This document shows positions 7,041-15,284 of a stretch of DNA of 64,000 nucleotides, one piece after another; the stretch's first letter is position 1, and each line of letters starts with the position of its first letter. The translations under genes were made by a program, and so were the position numbers. The notes under the pieces are model-generated. The model saw nothing but the letters and a program-made list of their open reading frames with translations. It was not told the DNA's origin and did no database searches. The DNA comes from Streptomyces zingiberis (lineage in GTDB: Bacteria; Actinomycetota; Actinomycetes; Streptomycetales; Streptomycetaceae): contig NZ_JAATEN010000016.1 in NCBI RefSeq assembly GCF_012034935.1, positions 89,817-153,816 of the forward strand, in the 5' to 3' direction.

Positions 7041-9236
7041 TCAGGAGGTGCGGTCGTCCCCCGGCCCGGCCGGTACCGGCGTGGTGACGCCGGCGGGCAG
7101 CGGCAGCCCGCTCACCCGCGAGGGCAGGGGCCCGGCGCGGCCCGTGGCCGCCTCCGGGGCGGCGGTGCCCGGCGCTCCGTCCGGCAGGGTGAACTCCACG
7201 GTGTTCCCGGGCCCGTCGGCGGTGGCCCAGCCGGTGGCGAGTCCGGCGTAGGGGGAGCCGAAGGGGCCGCCGCCGTCCGCGCCGGTCCGGGTCCCGGCCG
7301 GCATCGTGGCCGGTACGGGCGTGCCGGCCTCCGGGGTGGTGACGGTGACGGTGTCCCCGACGCGGTAGCCGGCCGCCCCGTCCCGCGCGGCGCGCCACGC
7401 CTCCCGGTCGCGCAGCTCGGCCCCGGCGTCCCGCATCCGGGGGTTGAGCAGCGGGGCGGAGTCGGTGAACAGGGCGTCGTAGTCGGCCAGGACCCGGTCG
7501 AGCACGGGGTAGGCGATGCGGTCCTCGGCGAGGTTCGACTGGTGGACGAAGTGCGGGCGCGGGTCGCCCGACAGGATGTGGGAGAGCGCGATCCGGGCTT
7601 CCAGCGGCACGATGTGGTCCGCGTATCCGGTCCCGGGGTCCAGCGGCTCGTCGAGACAGGTGGTGTGCTCGCTGGTCTCGCAGATGCCGCTGCCGCCGTC
7701 GGCCTTCCGGCCGTAGATCCAGTTGTACTCGTCCACCTGCTCGGCGATCCGGCCGGCGTTGTAGAAGACGTTCATGGGGTGGCGGGGCACGGTCAGCGCG
7801 GGACCGGCGGCGCGGGGCGCCTGTTCCCGGGAGTTGTCGGAGGCCAGCCAGGTGACGCCGGTGTCGGCGAGCGAGGGCGCCAGCGCGGGGTTGTCCGCGG
7901 GCTGCTGCGGGAGGGTCGCCAGACCGGAGTGCTCACCGGTGACGAGTTCGGACCGGTCCACGGCGAGGCCGTTGCGGTCGGCCCAGTCGAGGTTGCCGGC
8001 GATCTCCGCCGTGATGTGGTCGCGGCCGGTCCACCGGACGTCCCCCGTGGCGTCGGTGGCGCACCGCCAGGGCACCACGGTGACGTCCTGCTCGCAGCCG
8101 AGGAAGGTGTGGTCGTAGGTGTGGTTGATCCAGCGGTACGCGTCCTGGTCGGCGAGGAGCCGGTCGGTGAGCGGGTCGGCCCCGTCCTGCTGCTCCCGGT
8201 GGCTGTCGCTGCCGCCGGCGTTGTAGGCCAGGTCGAGCCGGAAGCCGCTCCGCTCGGACCAGGTGCGGGCGTACGACGCGTCCTCGGGGGTCATCCGGAT
8301 CGGATCGGGCTCCACGGTGTCCCCGGCCGGGCCGCAGTCGACGTCGCCCGGGGTGCAGTTGAGTTCGGTGTGCCACCGGTCGTCGGCACCGAACACGTCG
8401 TCGACGTGGACGGCGAAGTGGTTCCGCGTCCCGCCGAGGTGGACGCCGTCCGTCATCCAGGCCACGATGCCCCGGGCCAGCAGCCGGTACTGGAGCTGGT
8501 GCCGGTCGTAGGCGAAGGTGACGACCAGTTCGCGGCGGCCGTCGCGGGCGTACTCGCCGACCAGCGAGCCGCGGCCGGAGCCGCCTGGCAGCGGCGCGTC
8601 CACGTAGGAGGTGTAGGTGGCGCCGTCCTCCTGCTCGGCGAGCGGGGCCGCGAGGTAGCCGTAGCTCTCGTCCACCGAGGGGTCGTTGTCCTCGAACGGC
8701 ACGGGGCCCTCCAGATAACCGAAGGGTCCGGCCGCCCCCGCGGGGGTGACCGCCGCGGTGTGGCCGTCGAGCGTTCCGGCGTATCCGGACTCGGCGGCGG
8801 GCCGGAGGCCGACGGCGGGCCGGGCGTAGGTGTAGGCGTCCACCTGCTTGATCCCGAAGCGCCGTTCGTAGGCGGCCAGGGCGGCCATCTCGGCCGAGTC
8901 CGCGCCGAACGGGTTGTCGTTCGGCAGGACGACGGCCTGGTAGCGCGCGAGCGGCCGGTCCTCCTCCCCGTCACCGGAACCGGCCGTACCGGTCAGGAAC
9001 GCCTCGTCGACGCGGGGCCGTTCCGGGTCCGTCAGGTCCACGGTCGTATACGGAGTGCCGCCGTCGGCCAGTTCGGCCTCGATGGCCCCGGTGGCGGGGC
9101 CTCCGTCGTCCACGACGAGCACGCGCAGATCGATTCTGGCCGACGGCTCCGCCGCGGCCGCCCCGGCAGCCGGAAGGGCCGCGCCGAGCAGGACCGCGGC
9201 CAGGCATGCCGCGGATATCCGGGTCCTCCGACCCAT
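7041..9236 (-). CDS. Secreted CE18/Agd3-like polysaccharide deacetylase
   Basis: A 731-residue exported protein. The signal peptide is clear: basic MGRRTR, hydrophobic core, Ala-x-Ala region near residue 29. The catalytic part shows the deacetylase pattern of an Asp-Asp motif (HVDDVFGADDRW, about residue 276) and a His-x3-His metal motif (NHTYDHTFLG, about residue 371). This two-motif layout with a long N-terminal domain is that of Agd3, the CE18 enzyme that removes acetyl groups from N-acetylgalactosamine in galactosaminogalactan; PelA does the same job in Pel. The ATG at 9236 follows a GGGGGG site. The C-terminal 100 residues are Pro/Gly/Thr-rich. It lies upstream of the PelF gene, separated by a hairpin, and would act outside the cell on the exported glycan. 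Confidence 0.78.
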   Translation of the reverse strand: MGRRTRISAACLAAVLLGAALPAAGAAAAEPSARIDLRVLVVDDGGPATGAIEAELADGGTPYTTVDLTDPERPRVDEAFLTGTAGSGDGEEDRPLARYQAVVLPNDNPFGADSAEMAALAAYERRFGIKQVDAYTYARPAVGLRPAAESGYAGTLDGHTAAVTPAGAAGPFGYLEGPVPFEDNDPSVDESYGYLAAPLAEQEDGATYTSYVDAPLPGGSGRGSLVGEYARDGRRELVVTFAYDRHQLQYRLLARGIVAWMTDGVHLGGTRNHFAVHVDDVFGADDRWHTELNCTPGDVDCGPAGDTVEPDPIRMTPEDASYARTWSERSGFRLDLAYNAGGSDSHREQQDGADPLTDRLLADQDAYRWINHTYDHTFLGCEQDVTVVPWRCATDATGDVRWTGRDHITAEIAGNLDWADRNGLAVDRSELVTGEHSGLATLPQQPADNPALAPSLADTGVTWLASDNSREQAPRAAGPALTVPRHPMNVFYNAGRIAEQVDEYNWIYGRKADGGSGICETSEHTTCLDEPLDPGTGYADHIVPLEARIALSHILSGDPRPHFVHQSNLAEDRIAYPVLDRVLADYDALFTDSAPLLNPRMRDAGAELRDREAWRAARDGAAGYRVGDTVTVTTPEAGTPVPATMPAGTRTGADGGGPFGSPYAGLATGWATADGPGNTVEFTLPDGAPGTAAPEAATGRAGPLPSRVSGLPLPAGVTTPVPAGPGDDRTS

Positions 9237-10019
9237 GGTGTTCACCCCCCGGGGAGGCACGCTCCGCGCGCTCCCCACACGTGCGCCCCGGCGGAGCCGC
9301 GCTGTGCGCGCCACCGGGGCGTCCCTGTCCATGACAGCCGTGCGGCCGGGTCCCCATCCGCCCGGCACGGCGCAGGCACATCGTGCGGCATGAGGCCCGC
9401 CGCCCGCGACGGTGCGGGGCCAATTCACGAAGCGGAACGGCGGGCCGCGGCGCCAGGACTGTCCGGAACTCATCGCCCACATATTCGATATTCATCGGTA
9501 CAGCACGTGGTGTTCCTTCCACGGGCGCCACCGGTGCTCCCACCCCATCCGCCCCACGCGTACCGGCCCGGGGTATCACCGCTGATGACGGGCGCGAAGG
9601 TGCGTGCGGCGCGGGCGGCCGGGCCGGCGGGCGGGGCGCGGCGCGGGCGGTGCTTTCGTTTCGTACGGACCACCACGGGAAGTCGTCCGATTTTCCACAG
9701 TCTCGATCAATGACGGGGGCATAGGCCCCGGACAGCCCGTGCGGCGCCGGCCGGGCCCGTCCGGCGCCGGTCTCCGGCCTCCGGGACCGGAGGGCCGGGC
9801 CGCCGGCGCCCGGGCCGCCCCGCCCCTCGGGAGGCGCCACCGCCGGCAGCCGGCCGGTGCCGGGAGTCCGCCCCGCGGAACGGCGCCGCCACACCGTTCT
9901 TCTCCCCAACCGTCACACCCGTTACGGTCGTTGACCTCGTCCCCGCCCGTTCTCCGCCCTTAGGATGGCCGCGCGGAGTCCGCACCTGCGGGCCGCGGAG
10001 AACATTTGCGAGGATTCGG
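9237..10019. other. Divergent intergenic region with AT-richer islands
   Basis: 783 bp between the divergent deacetylase and methyltransferase genes. Islands around 9478-9500 and 9655-9715 are clearly more AT-rich than the surroundings and are the best places for promoters. A TAGGAT hexamer at 9961-9966 could be a -10 box for the methyltransferase gene, but no well-spaced -35 was found. Short open frames here show no family resemblance. Confidence 0.45.
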
Positions 10020-10835
10020 ATGGGCCAGACACACGAGCCGCTGCCCCAGGGGATCGACGTCAACGTCCCCAGCGTGGCACGGATGTACGACTTCTTCCTG
10101 GGCGGCAAGGACAACTACGCCGCGGACCGGGAGGCGTCCCAGGAACTGCTGAAGGTGGCACCGAGCACCAGGGAACTGGCGCTCAACAACCGGGACTTCC
10201 TCATCCGCGCGGTCCGCAAGCTGGCGGAGGAGCACGGCGTCCGGCAGTTCCTCGATCACGGATCCGGCCTTCCGACGCAGAACAACGTCCACCAGATCGC
10301 GCAGGAGGTCGACCCGTCGGCCCGCGTCGTCTACGTGGACAACGACCCGATCGTCCTCGCCCACGGCCGGGCACTGCTGGACGAGAACGACAACACCGCC
10401 GTCATCCAGGCGGACATGCGGGACACCCACGGCATCCTCGGCCGCCCGGAGGTGCAGCGGCTGATCAACTTCGACGAGCCGGTCGCCGCCCTCTTCGTCT
10501 CGGTGCTGCACTGCATCCCGGACTCCGACGACCCGGCGGGCCTGGTGCGCCGCGTCGCGGAGCGGCTGGCCCCGGGGAGCTTCCTCGTCATCTGCCACCT
10601 GGTGAGCGAGGACCAGGCCACGCGTGATTTCGTCACCGACTTCATGAACCGCTCCACCCAGGGCAACTGGGGCCGGGTCCGGCAGCAGCACGAGGTGGAG
10701 CGCTTCTTCGACGGGCTGGAACTGCTGGAGCCCGGGCTGGTGGAGGTCTCCACCTGGCACCCGGACTCGGAACTGACCCACCGTCAGCGCACGCGCGAGT
10801 GGATCGAGTTCGGCGGCGTGGCCCGCGTCCCGTAA
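10020..10835 (+). CDS. SAM-dependent methyltransferase, DUF574 family
   Basis: A 271-residue member of the actinobacterial DUF574 (Methyltransf_19) family. The N-terminus has the family block SVARMYDFFLGGKDNYAADR, then the SAM site FLDHGSGLPTQNNVH and VVYVDNDPIV, with the acidic Asp of motif II. It has no membrane segment or signal peptide. The physiological substrate of the family is not established. ATG at 10020 has a GAGG site 6-9 nt upstream. It is a single gene; the flanking conservon is on the other strand. A paralogue sits at 41827-42636. In this copy the glycine loop reads DHGSG rather than the usual DIGSG or DIGAG, so the second position differs. Confidence 0.92.
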   Translation: MGQTHEPLPQGIDVNVPSVARMYDFFLGGKDNYAADREASQELLKVAPSTRELALNNRDFLIRAVRKLAEEHGVRQFLDHGSGLPTQNNVHQIAQEVDPSARVVYVDNDPIVLAHGRALLDENDNTAVIQADMRDTHGILGRPEVQRLINFDEPVAALFVSVLHCIPDSDDPAGLVRRVAERLAPGSFLVICHLVSEDQATRDFVTDFMNRSTQGNWGRVRQQHEVERFFDGLELLEPGLVEVSTWHPDSELTHRQRTREWIEFGGVARVP

Positions 10836-11029
10836 GGCCCTGCCGGGGCGGCGCCCCCGCTCGCCACGTGGCCCGGGGGCCGGCCGCACCGCACCACCGC
10901 ACCCTGCCTCCGGGACCGGCCCGCCCGGCCGCCCGCCGCCGTTCGGTGGCGGGAACCGCGCGGCGTGCGAGCGGCCCCGTCCACCCGGACCCCGGCCACC
11001 GGAGCACCACGGCCCGGGGCGCCGGACGG

Positions 11030-12679
11030 TCAGCGCCCCGGCGCCCGCGGCGTCTCCCTCCGCCCCCTCCACCACGGTCGCCACACTCCTGACAGCCGTG
11101 ACAGCCGTGACAGCCGTGACAGCCGTGACAGCCCCGGCAACGGTGACCGCCCGCCGTCGCCCCGGACCGGGCCGGGCCCCGGAGCCGGGAGGGCGGCGGG
11201 CGCGGTCGCGCCGGGTCTGCGCGGCACGGTCCGCAGCTCGGAGGGCACCGGTCGCGGGGCCGCCGCCGGGTGACGGGACGGCGGGCCGCCCGGCACCCGC
11301 GCGGCGGTGCGCGCCCGGACTGGGGTGAATTCCACCGGCAGCGCGACGAGGTGACGGGCCGTCGGCACCGGCCGCCGGCGCAGTTCCCCCTCCGGGACCG
11401 CCAGCCGCACATCGGGCAGCCGGGTCAGCAGCGCCTCCACCCCGGTGTCCGCGATGGCCCGTCCCACGTCCTGCCCGGGGCACTCGTGCGGGCCGCCGCC
11501 GAAGGCCAGATGGGAGCGGTTGCCGTGGACCGGCACCGCCGGATCCGGGCGGACGGCCGGGTCGAGGTTGCCCGCGGCCAGGCCGAGGACCAGCAGGTCA
11601 CCCGCGGCGATCCGGCGCCCGGCGAGCTCCGTGTCACCGACGGCCCAGCGCCCCCCGGAGGCCGTCACCGGCGGTTCGTCCCACAGGACCTGTTCCATGG
11701 CGTCGGGCAGCGTCATGTGCCCGCCGGCGAGGTCGGCGCGGAAACGGGGGTCGGTGAGCACCATCCGCAGCATGCTGGTGACGAGGCCGGTGGTGGTCGC
11801 GCAGGCGGCGAGGAGCACCAGCCGCAGATGCCGCACCGCCTCCTCGTCCCCCAGTCCCGCCGGATGCTCCAGCAGCCGGCTCGCGAGGTCCCGGCCGGGC
11901 AAGACGTGTTTGCGGGCCACCAGGCGTCGCAGGGTACGCAGCAGGTACTCGTCGGCGGTGCCGCCGGGGGTGCCGCCGGCGGCACCGATCCCTTCGAGGA
12001 CGCCCCGGGAGGCCTCGGCCAGCCTCGGCCCGTAGGACTCGGGCATCCCCAGCATCGGGGTCATCACCAGCATCGGCAGCTGCTCGGAGAACTGTTTCAC
12101 CAGATCGGCGCGGCCGTCGGCGTGGAACCGGTCGACCAGGAGGCCCGCGGAGCGGGTCACCGCACGCCGGACGCCACGCCGGTCGAAGCGGCCGATGGAG
12201 TCGGTGACGGCCGCGCGGAGCCGCCGGTGCTCCGCACCCTCCACCTGCGTGCACAGCGGCTGCCAGGCCGCGTCCGGGGCCGGCGGACGGAAGGCGGCGC
12301 CCCGGCCGTCCCGTACGGCACTCCGGTGACGGGGGTCGCGGGAGAAGCGGGAAGGGCTGCGGACCACCTCGAGGATCTCCCGGTAGCCGAGGACCAGCCA
12401 GGCGGGCAGGTCGCCGTGGAGCAGGACCGGGGCGACGGCTCCGTACCGGGAGCGCAGCCGTTCGTGGAGACCCGGCGGGTCGCTCTCCGCCTCGGGACCG
12501 TACAGCCGGACCGCGCCGCCGGGCGCGCCGTGGCCGCGGGGGCGGCGGCCGGCCGGGCCCGCGGGACGGCCCGCGCCGGCCGGCTCCTCCGCCGGGGCGG
12601 CGGGCCGACCGGGGGGACCGCCCCCCGCTCCGGGTGCGGGTTCCGCGGTGGGTGGGGGTCCGGGGGGCGGTGCGGTCAC
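11030..12679 (-). CDS. Cytochrome P450 of conservon 1 (CYP157-like)
   Basis: A 549-residue P450. The heme-thiolate loop is FGGGPHECPGQDVGR with Cys400. The I-helix has ACATTT in place of the usual AGxxT. The K-helix, normally ExxR, reads Q330-V-L-W333, so both normally invariant residues are changed; CYP157 P450s of Streptomyces conservons are known to lack ExxR. The N-terminal 45 residues and the C-terminal 90 are low-complexity, and the tail encodes an LSR repeat from a 9-bp tandem DNA repeat. GTG at 12679 overlaps the stop of the cvnD remnant by 4 nt. It is the last gene of conservon 1. With two residues missing, enzymatic monooxygenase activity is uncertain. Confidence 0.9.
   Translation of the reverse strand: MTAPPPGPPPTAEPAPGAGGGPPGRPAAPAEEPAGAGRPAGPAGRRPRGHGAPGGAVRLYGPEAESDPPGLHERLRSRYGAVAPVLLHGDLPAWLVLGYREILEVVRSPSRFSRDPRHRSAVRDGRGAAFRPPAPDAAWQPLCTQVEGAEHRRLRAAVTDSIGRFDRRGVRRAVTRSAGLLVDRFHADGRADLVKQFSEQLPMLVMTPMLGMPESYGPRLAEASRGVLEGIGAAGGTPGGTADEYLLRTLRRLVARKHVLPGRDLASRLLEHPAGLGDEEAVRHLRLVLLAACATTTGLVTSMLRMVLTDPRFRADLAGGHMTLPDAMEQVLWDEPPVTASGGRWAVGDTELAGRRIAAGDLLVLGLAAGNLDPAVRPDPAVPVHGNRSHLAFGGGPHECPGQDVGRAIADTGVEALLTRLPDVRLAVPEGELRRRPVPTARHLVALPVEFTPVRARTAARVPGGPPSRHPAAAPRPVPSELRTVPRRPGATAPAALPAPGPGPVRGDGGRSPLPGLSRLSRLSRLSRLSGVWRPWWRGRRETPRAPGR
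11091..11135. repeat. Tandem 9-bp repeat, about five units
   Basis: Four exact copies of GACAGCCGT (11091-11126) followed by a degenerate fifth. It lies within the C-terminal coding tail of the conservon P450 and gives a Leu-Ser-Arg repeat there. Copy number is likely to vary between strains by slippage. Confidence 0.9.
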
Positions 12680-12790
12680 GGGTGCTCCGGGGTGACGGTG
12701 GCAAGGGTGTGCGGATGACGGATCAGGGCGAGCAGGACGTCACGGCAGGAGCCCCGGTCACGGGCGTCGGGCTCCACCAGCGACCGGCGA
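12676..12790 (-). pseudogene. cvnD: Remnant of conservon GTPase cvnD (C-terminus only)
   Basis: Between cvnC and the P450 there is only 207 bp where a 200-codon GTPase gene is expected. The last 30 codons of one frame read DARDRGSCRDVLLALIRH and on to a stop that overlaps the P450 GTG by 4 nt. This aligns with the end of the intact CvnD at 36624-37283 (DARRRRSARDALIALVEY): 10 of the first 15 positions are identical. The P-loop and all nucleotide-binding motifs are missing. Upstream of 12768 the frame is Gly/Arg-rich and unrelated. A 12-bp direct repeat (12791-12823) lies at the edge, so a deletion between short repeats is a plausible cause. Confidence 0.75.
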
Positions 12791-12823
12791 CCGCCGCCTC
12801 GGCCGCCGCCTCGGCCGCCGCGG
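12791..12823. repeat. Short direct repeat at cvnD deletion edge
   Basis: Two exact copies of the 12-mer CCGCCGCCTCGG (12791-12802, 12803-12814) and a partial third. It sits between cvnC and the surviving cvnD end. Confidence 0.7.
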
Positions 12824-12886
12824 AGGCCGTGGGCGGGAGGAGCCGAGGGTGGCAGGAGGCGCTCCCCGCGCGGACCCCCGTGCGGG

Positions 12887-13249
12887 TCAGAGGTTCCGCA
12901 GTCCATGCACCACCGCTTCGAGGAGTTCCGTGTCGGGCAGCTCGGCCGCGGGGACGGGGGCGCGGGCCTCGGCCCGCCCGTCGGCCAGCAGATCCGCCAG
13001 GAGTACGGAGACCGTGGAGACGGGCAGCTCCAGATGCGCGGAGATCTCGGCCACGGAGAGCGGGTGGTGGCACAACCGCAGCGCGGCCGCCTGTTCGGGC
13101 CGGCCGGCGGCCTGTGGCGCGGCCCTGGCCACGATGAGGGTGACGAGGTCGAGCGCCGCCGCTCCACCGGAGGGCGGGGCGGGCCGGCCCGCGAGGACGT
13201 ACAGCCGCTCGGGGGCGCCTTCCCGCCAGCCCGGGACCGGGCGGGTCAC
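12887..13249 (-). CDS. cvnC: Conservon protein CvnC (DUF742)
   Basis: A 120-residue DUF742 protein, the third member of conservons. It has the usual N-terminal RLYVLAGR, a central winged-helix-like segment (LSVAEISAHLELPVSTVSVL) and a C-terminal helix ending in VVHGLRNL. CvnC proteins bind the other conservon parts in a membrane-associated, G-protein-like complex with CvnA. GTG at 13249 overlaps the cvnB stop by 4 nt. It has the same length as its counterpart at 36284-36646. The following gene, cvnD, is destroyed, so any output through the GTPase must use another partner. Confidence 0.93.
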   Translation of the reverse strand: MTRPVPGWREGAPERLYVLAGRPAPPSGGAAALDLVTLIVARAAPQAAGRPEQAAALRLCHHPLSVAEISAHLELPVSTVSVLLADLLADGRAEARAPVPAAELPDTELLEAVVHGLRNL

Positions 13250-13653
13250 CGTGCCCGCTCGCCGGCCCGGGGCGGGCTGCCGAGGTGCTCGCCGATCCGG
13301 GCGACCAGGTCCCGCATGCGCTGTCCCATCAGGCCGGCGTCGACGTCCTCGTCGGCGAGCACGGCCAGATAGGCGCCCTCCCCGGCGGCCATCAGGTAGA
13401 AGAAGCCGCCACTGACCTCCAGCACCACCAGCCGCATCCGCCCCGTGCCGTGCGGGAGTTCGGCGGCGACCGCCCCGGCGAGGCTCTGCAACCCGGCGCA
13501 GGCGGCGGCGAGCCGGTCGGCCACGGCGTCCTCGGTGCCGTGGCGGGCGACGCACAGGCCGTCCGCGGAGAGCACGACGACATGCCGGGTCTGCGGGACG
13601 CTCTCGGCGAGGTCGCGGAGCATCCAGTCCATCGAGTACCGCGGTCGCGTCAC
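13246..13653 (-). CDS. cvnB: Conservon protein CvnB (roadblock/LC7)
   Basis: A 135-residue roadblock/LC7 domain protein. Visible family blocks are DWMLRDLAESVPQTRHVVVLS at the start, SADGLCVARHG, LAAACAGLQSLAGAV and GGFFYLMAAGEGAYLAVL. Roadblock proteins regulate small GTPases, often as GAP-like scaffolds; in conservons CvnB acts with CvnD. GTG at 13653 overlaps the cvnA stop by 4 nt and its own stop overlaps cvnC by 4 nt, so the three are translationally coupled. Confidence 0.94.
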   Translation of the reverse strand: MTRPRYSMDWMLRDLAESVPQTRHVVVLSADGLCVARHGTEDAVADRLAAACAGLQSLAGAVAAELPHGTGRMRLVVLEVSGGFFYLMAAGEGAYLAVLADEDVDAGLMGQRMRDLVARIGEHLGSPPRAGERAR

Positions 13654-15284
13654 GGTGCCGTCCCCTTCCGCCCGGGCGCCGGTTCCCCGGCCCGGGGCGC
13701 CGGTGTCTCTCCGTTGATGCCGCTGTGGAAGGCGGCGAGCCGCAGTCCCGGGGCGACCTGTTCCGCCGGGGTGGCCGGGGGTGCCCCGGCCGGGCCGGGC
13801 GCGGTGCCCGCGGTGCGGGCCGGGCCCGGCGCGCCCGCCGCGGGCCGGGCGCGGAAGGCGGGGGCCCGGCGGCGGCGCTGCGGCAGGGCGCCCGGGGACC
13901 GCCCGGCGACGGCCGGTGTGCCGCCACCCGGCACGCCGGGTCCGCCGGGGCCGCGCTCCCCGCCGGGGCCGGTGCGGCCGGACCCGGGGTGACCGGCGGC
14001 CCGCGCGACCTCCGGGCCGGTGGCCCCGCCCCGGCCGGTGTCCTCGTCCTGCGGCTGGGTGGGCACCGGCCGGGTCCGCAGGCGGCGCGGCGGCAGGACC
14101 GCGGCGCGGGCGACGGCGCCGCCCGGTGCCGGGGTGGCGGTGAGGTGCTCCCGCGGAACGACGAGCACGCAGCGGACCCCGCCGTACGCCGATGAGCGCA
14201 GCGCCACCCGGAAGCGGTTGCTCCGGGCGAGCCTGGCCACCACGGCGAGGCCGAGCCGGGGGGTCTCGCCCAGGTCGTCGAGGTCGATGCCGCCGGCATG
14301 GCCGCGGGCCAGGGTGTCCTCGACGCGGCGGCGGGCCTCGTCGGACAGGCCGATGCCGGCGTCCTCGATCTCCACCGCGACACCGGTCTGCACCTCGGTG
14401 GCCGTGAGGTGCACCCGGGTCTGCGGCGGCGAGTAGCGCGTGGCGTTGTCCAGCAGTTCGGCGAGGGCGTGGATCAGGGGCTCGACGGCGGGACCGACGA
14501 CGCCCACCTCGGCCACCGAGTGCAGATCCACCCGCTGGTAGTCGCGGATCCGGGACATGGCGCCGCGCAGCACGTTGTAGAGCGGGACGGGCTGCCGCCA
14601 CTGGCGTCCGGGGTGCGAGCCGCCGAGTACGGCGATGCTGTCGGCGAGCCGGCCGACGAGGGCGTTGCCGTGGTCGAGGCGGAGGAGGTCGCCGAAGACC
14701 TCGGGGTCGTTGCCGTGCCGGTCCTCCATCTCCCGCAGGTCGAGCGCCTGCCGGTGGACGATCGCCTGGACGCGCCGGGCGATGTTCACGAAGGCGCGGT
14801 GCGCCGATTCCCGCAGGTCCTCCTCGGCCCGGACGGCCTCCAGGACGGAGCGGAGCACGGCCTGGTGGATGTCGCGGAGGCCCGGGTCCGTACCGGGGGT
14901 GTGCTCCACCCGGTCGAGCACCTCTTCGACACCGGCCCCCTGCTGGAGGCGTTCGACGGCCGCGGGCAGCAGGTCCGCGGCGAGCCGCGCGGTCTCGGTC
15001 TCCTGCTCGGCGAGGCGCCGGCAGAGGGCGGCCTCCCGTTCCGCGGACCGCCGGACCGCTTCCCCGGTTCGCGGCGCCCGGCGGACGGCCGCGGCGGCCG
15101 TGACGGCCACCGCCGCGACAGCGGCCGCGCCGCACCAGGCGACGGGTGTGCGGGCCGTGGCGGGGGAGGCGAGGACGGCCGCGACGGCGCAGAGCGATGT
15201 CACGGCGGGGGGAACCAGCAGGAACAGCCACATCGGCGCGGAGGCGGGCCGCCCCCTCGCGGGTGACGTGCCGGCACGAACCAT
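13650..15284 (-). CDS. cvnA: Conservon sensor-kinase-like protein CvnA
   Basis: A 544-residue membrane histidine-kinase-like protein. Two N-terminal hydrophobic helices (residues 18-40 and 45-65) are followed by a helical region, a segment around VNIARRVQAIVHRQ where a phosphoacceptor His would be expected, and an ATPase fold with the N-box ELLDNATRYSPP (about residue 280) and a D-x-G loop (EDAGIGLS). The last 150 residues are Pro/Ala/Gly-rich. In conservon 9 of S. coelicolor CvnA recruits the other Cvn proteins to the membrane. I chose the ATG at 15284; a TTG directly before it is an alternative. An AAGGG site is about 12 nt upstream. It is the first gene of conservon 1, divergent from the GT39-like gene. 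Confidence 0.92.
   Translation of the reverse strand: MVRAGTSPARGRPASAPMWLFLLVPPAVTSLCAVAAVLASPATARTPVAWCGAAAVAAVAVTAAAAVRRAPRTGEAVRRSAEREAALCRRLAEQETETARLAADLLPAAVERLQQGAGVEEVLDRVEHTPGTDPGLRDIHQAVLRSVLEAVRAEEDLRESAHRAFVNIARRVQAIVHRQALDLREMEDRHGNDPEVFGDLLRLDHGNALVGRLADSIAVLGGSHPGRQWRQPVPLYNVLRGAMSRIRDYQRVDLHSVAEVGVVGPAVEPLIHALAELLDNATRYSPPQTRVHLTATEVQTGVAVEIEDAGIGLSDEARRRVEDTLARGHAGGIDLDDLGETPRLGLAVVARLARSNRFRVALRSSAYGGVRCVLVVPREHLTATPAPGGAVARAAVLPPRRLRTRPVPTQPQDEDTGRGGATGPEVARAAGHPGSGRTGPGGERGPGGPGVPGGGTPAVAGRSPGALPQRRRRAPAFRARPAAGAPGPARTAGTAPGPAGAPPATPAEQVAPGLRLAAFHSGINGETPAPRAGEPAPGRKGTAP

Noticed and set aside
9470..9676. Short minus-strand frame in the AT-richer intergenic region
   Set aside because: Basic, low-complexity peptide with no ribosome site or pattern; the AT content is better explained by promoters.
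4956..9713. Plus-strand open frame of 1585 codons, the longest in the window
   Set aside because: It runs opposite to the PelF and deacetylase genes, has no family motif, and its composition is that of an antisense frame in high-GC DNA.
11091..11135. Possible CRISPR-like repeat
   Set aside because: Units are 9 bp, contiguous, without spacers, and in frame within a P450 gene.
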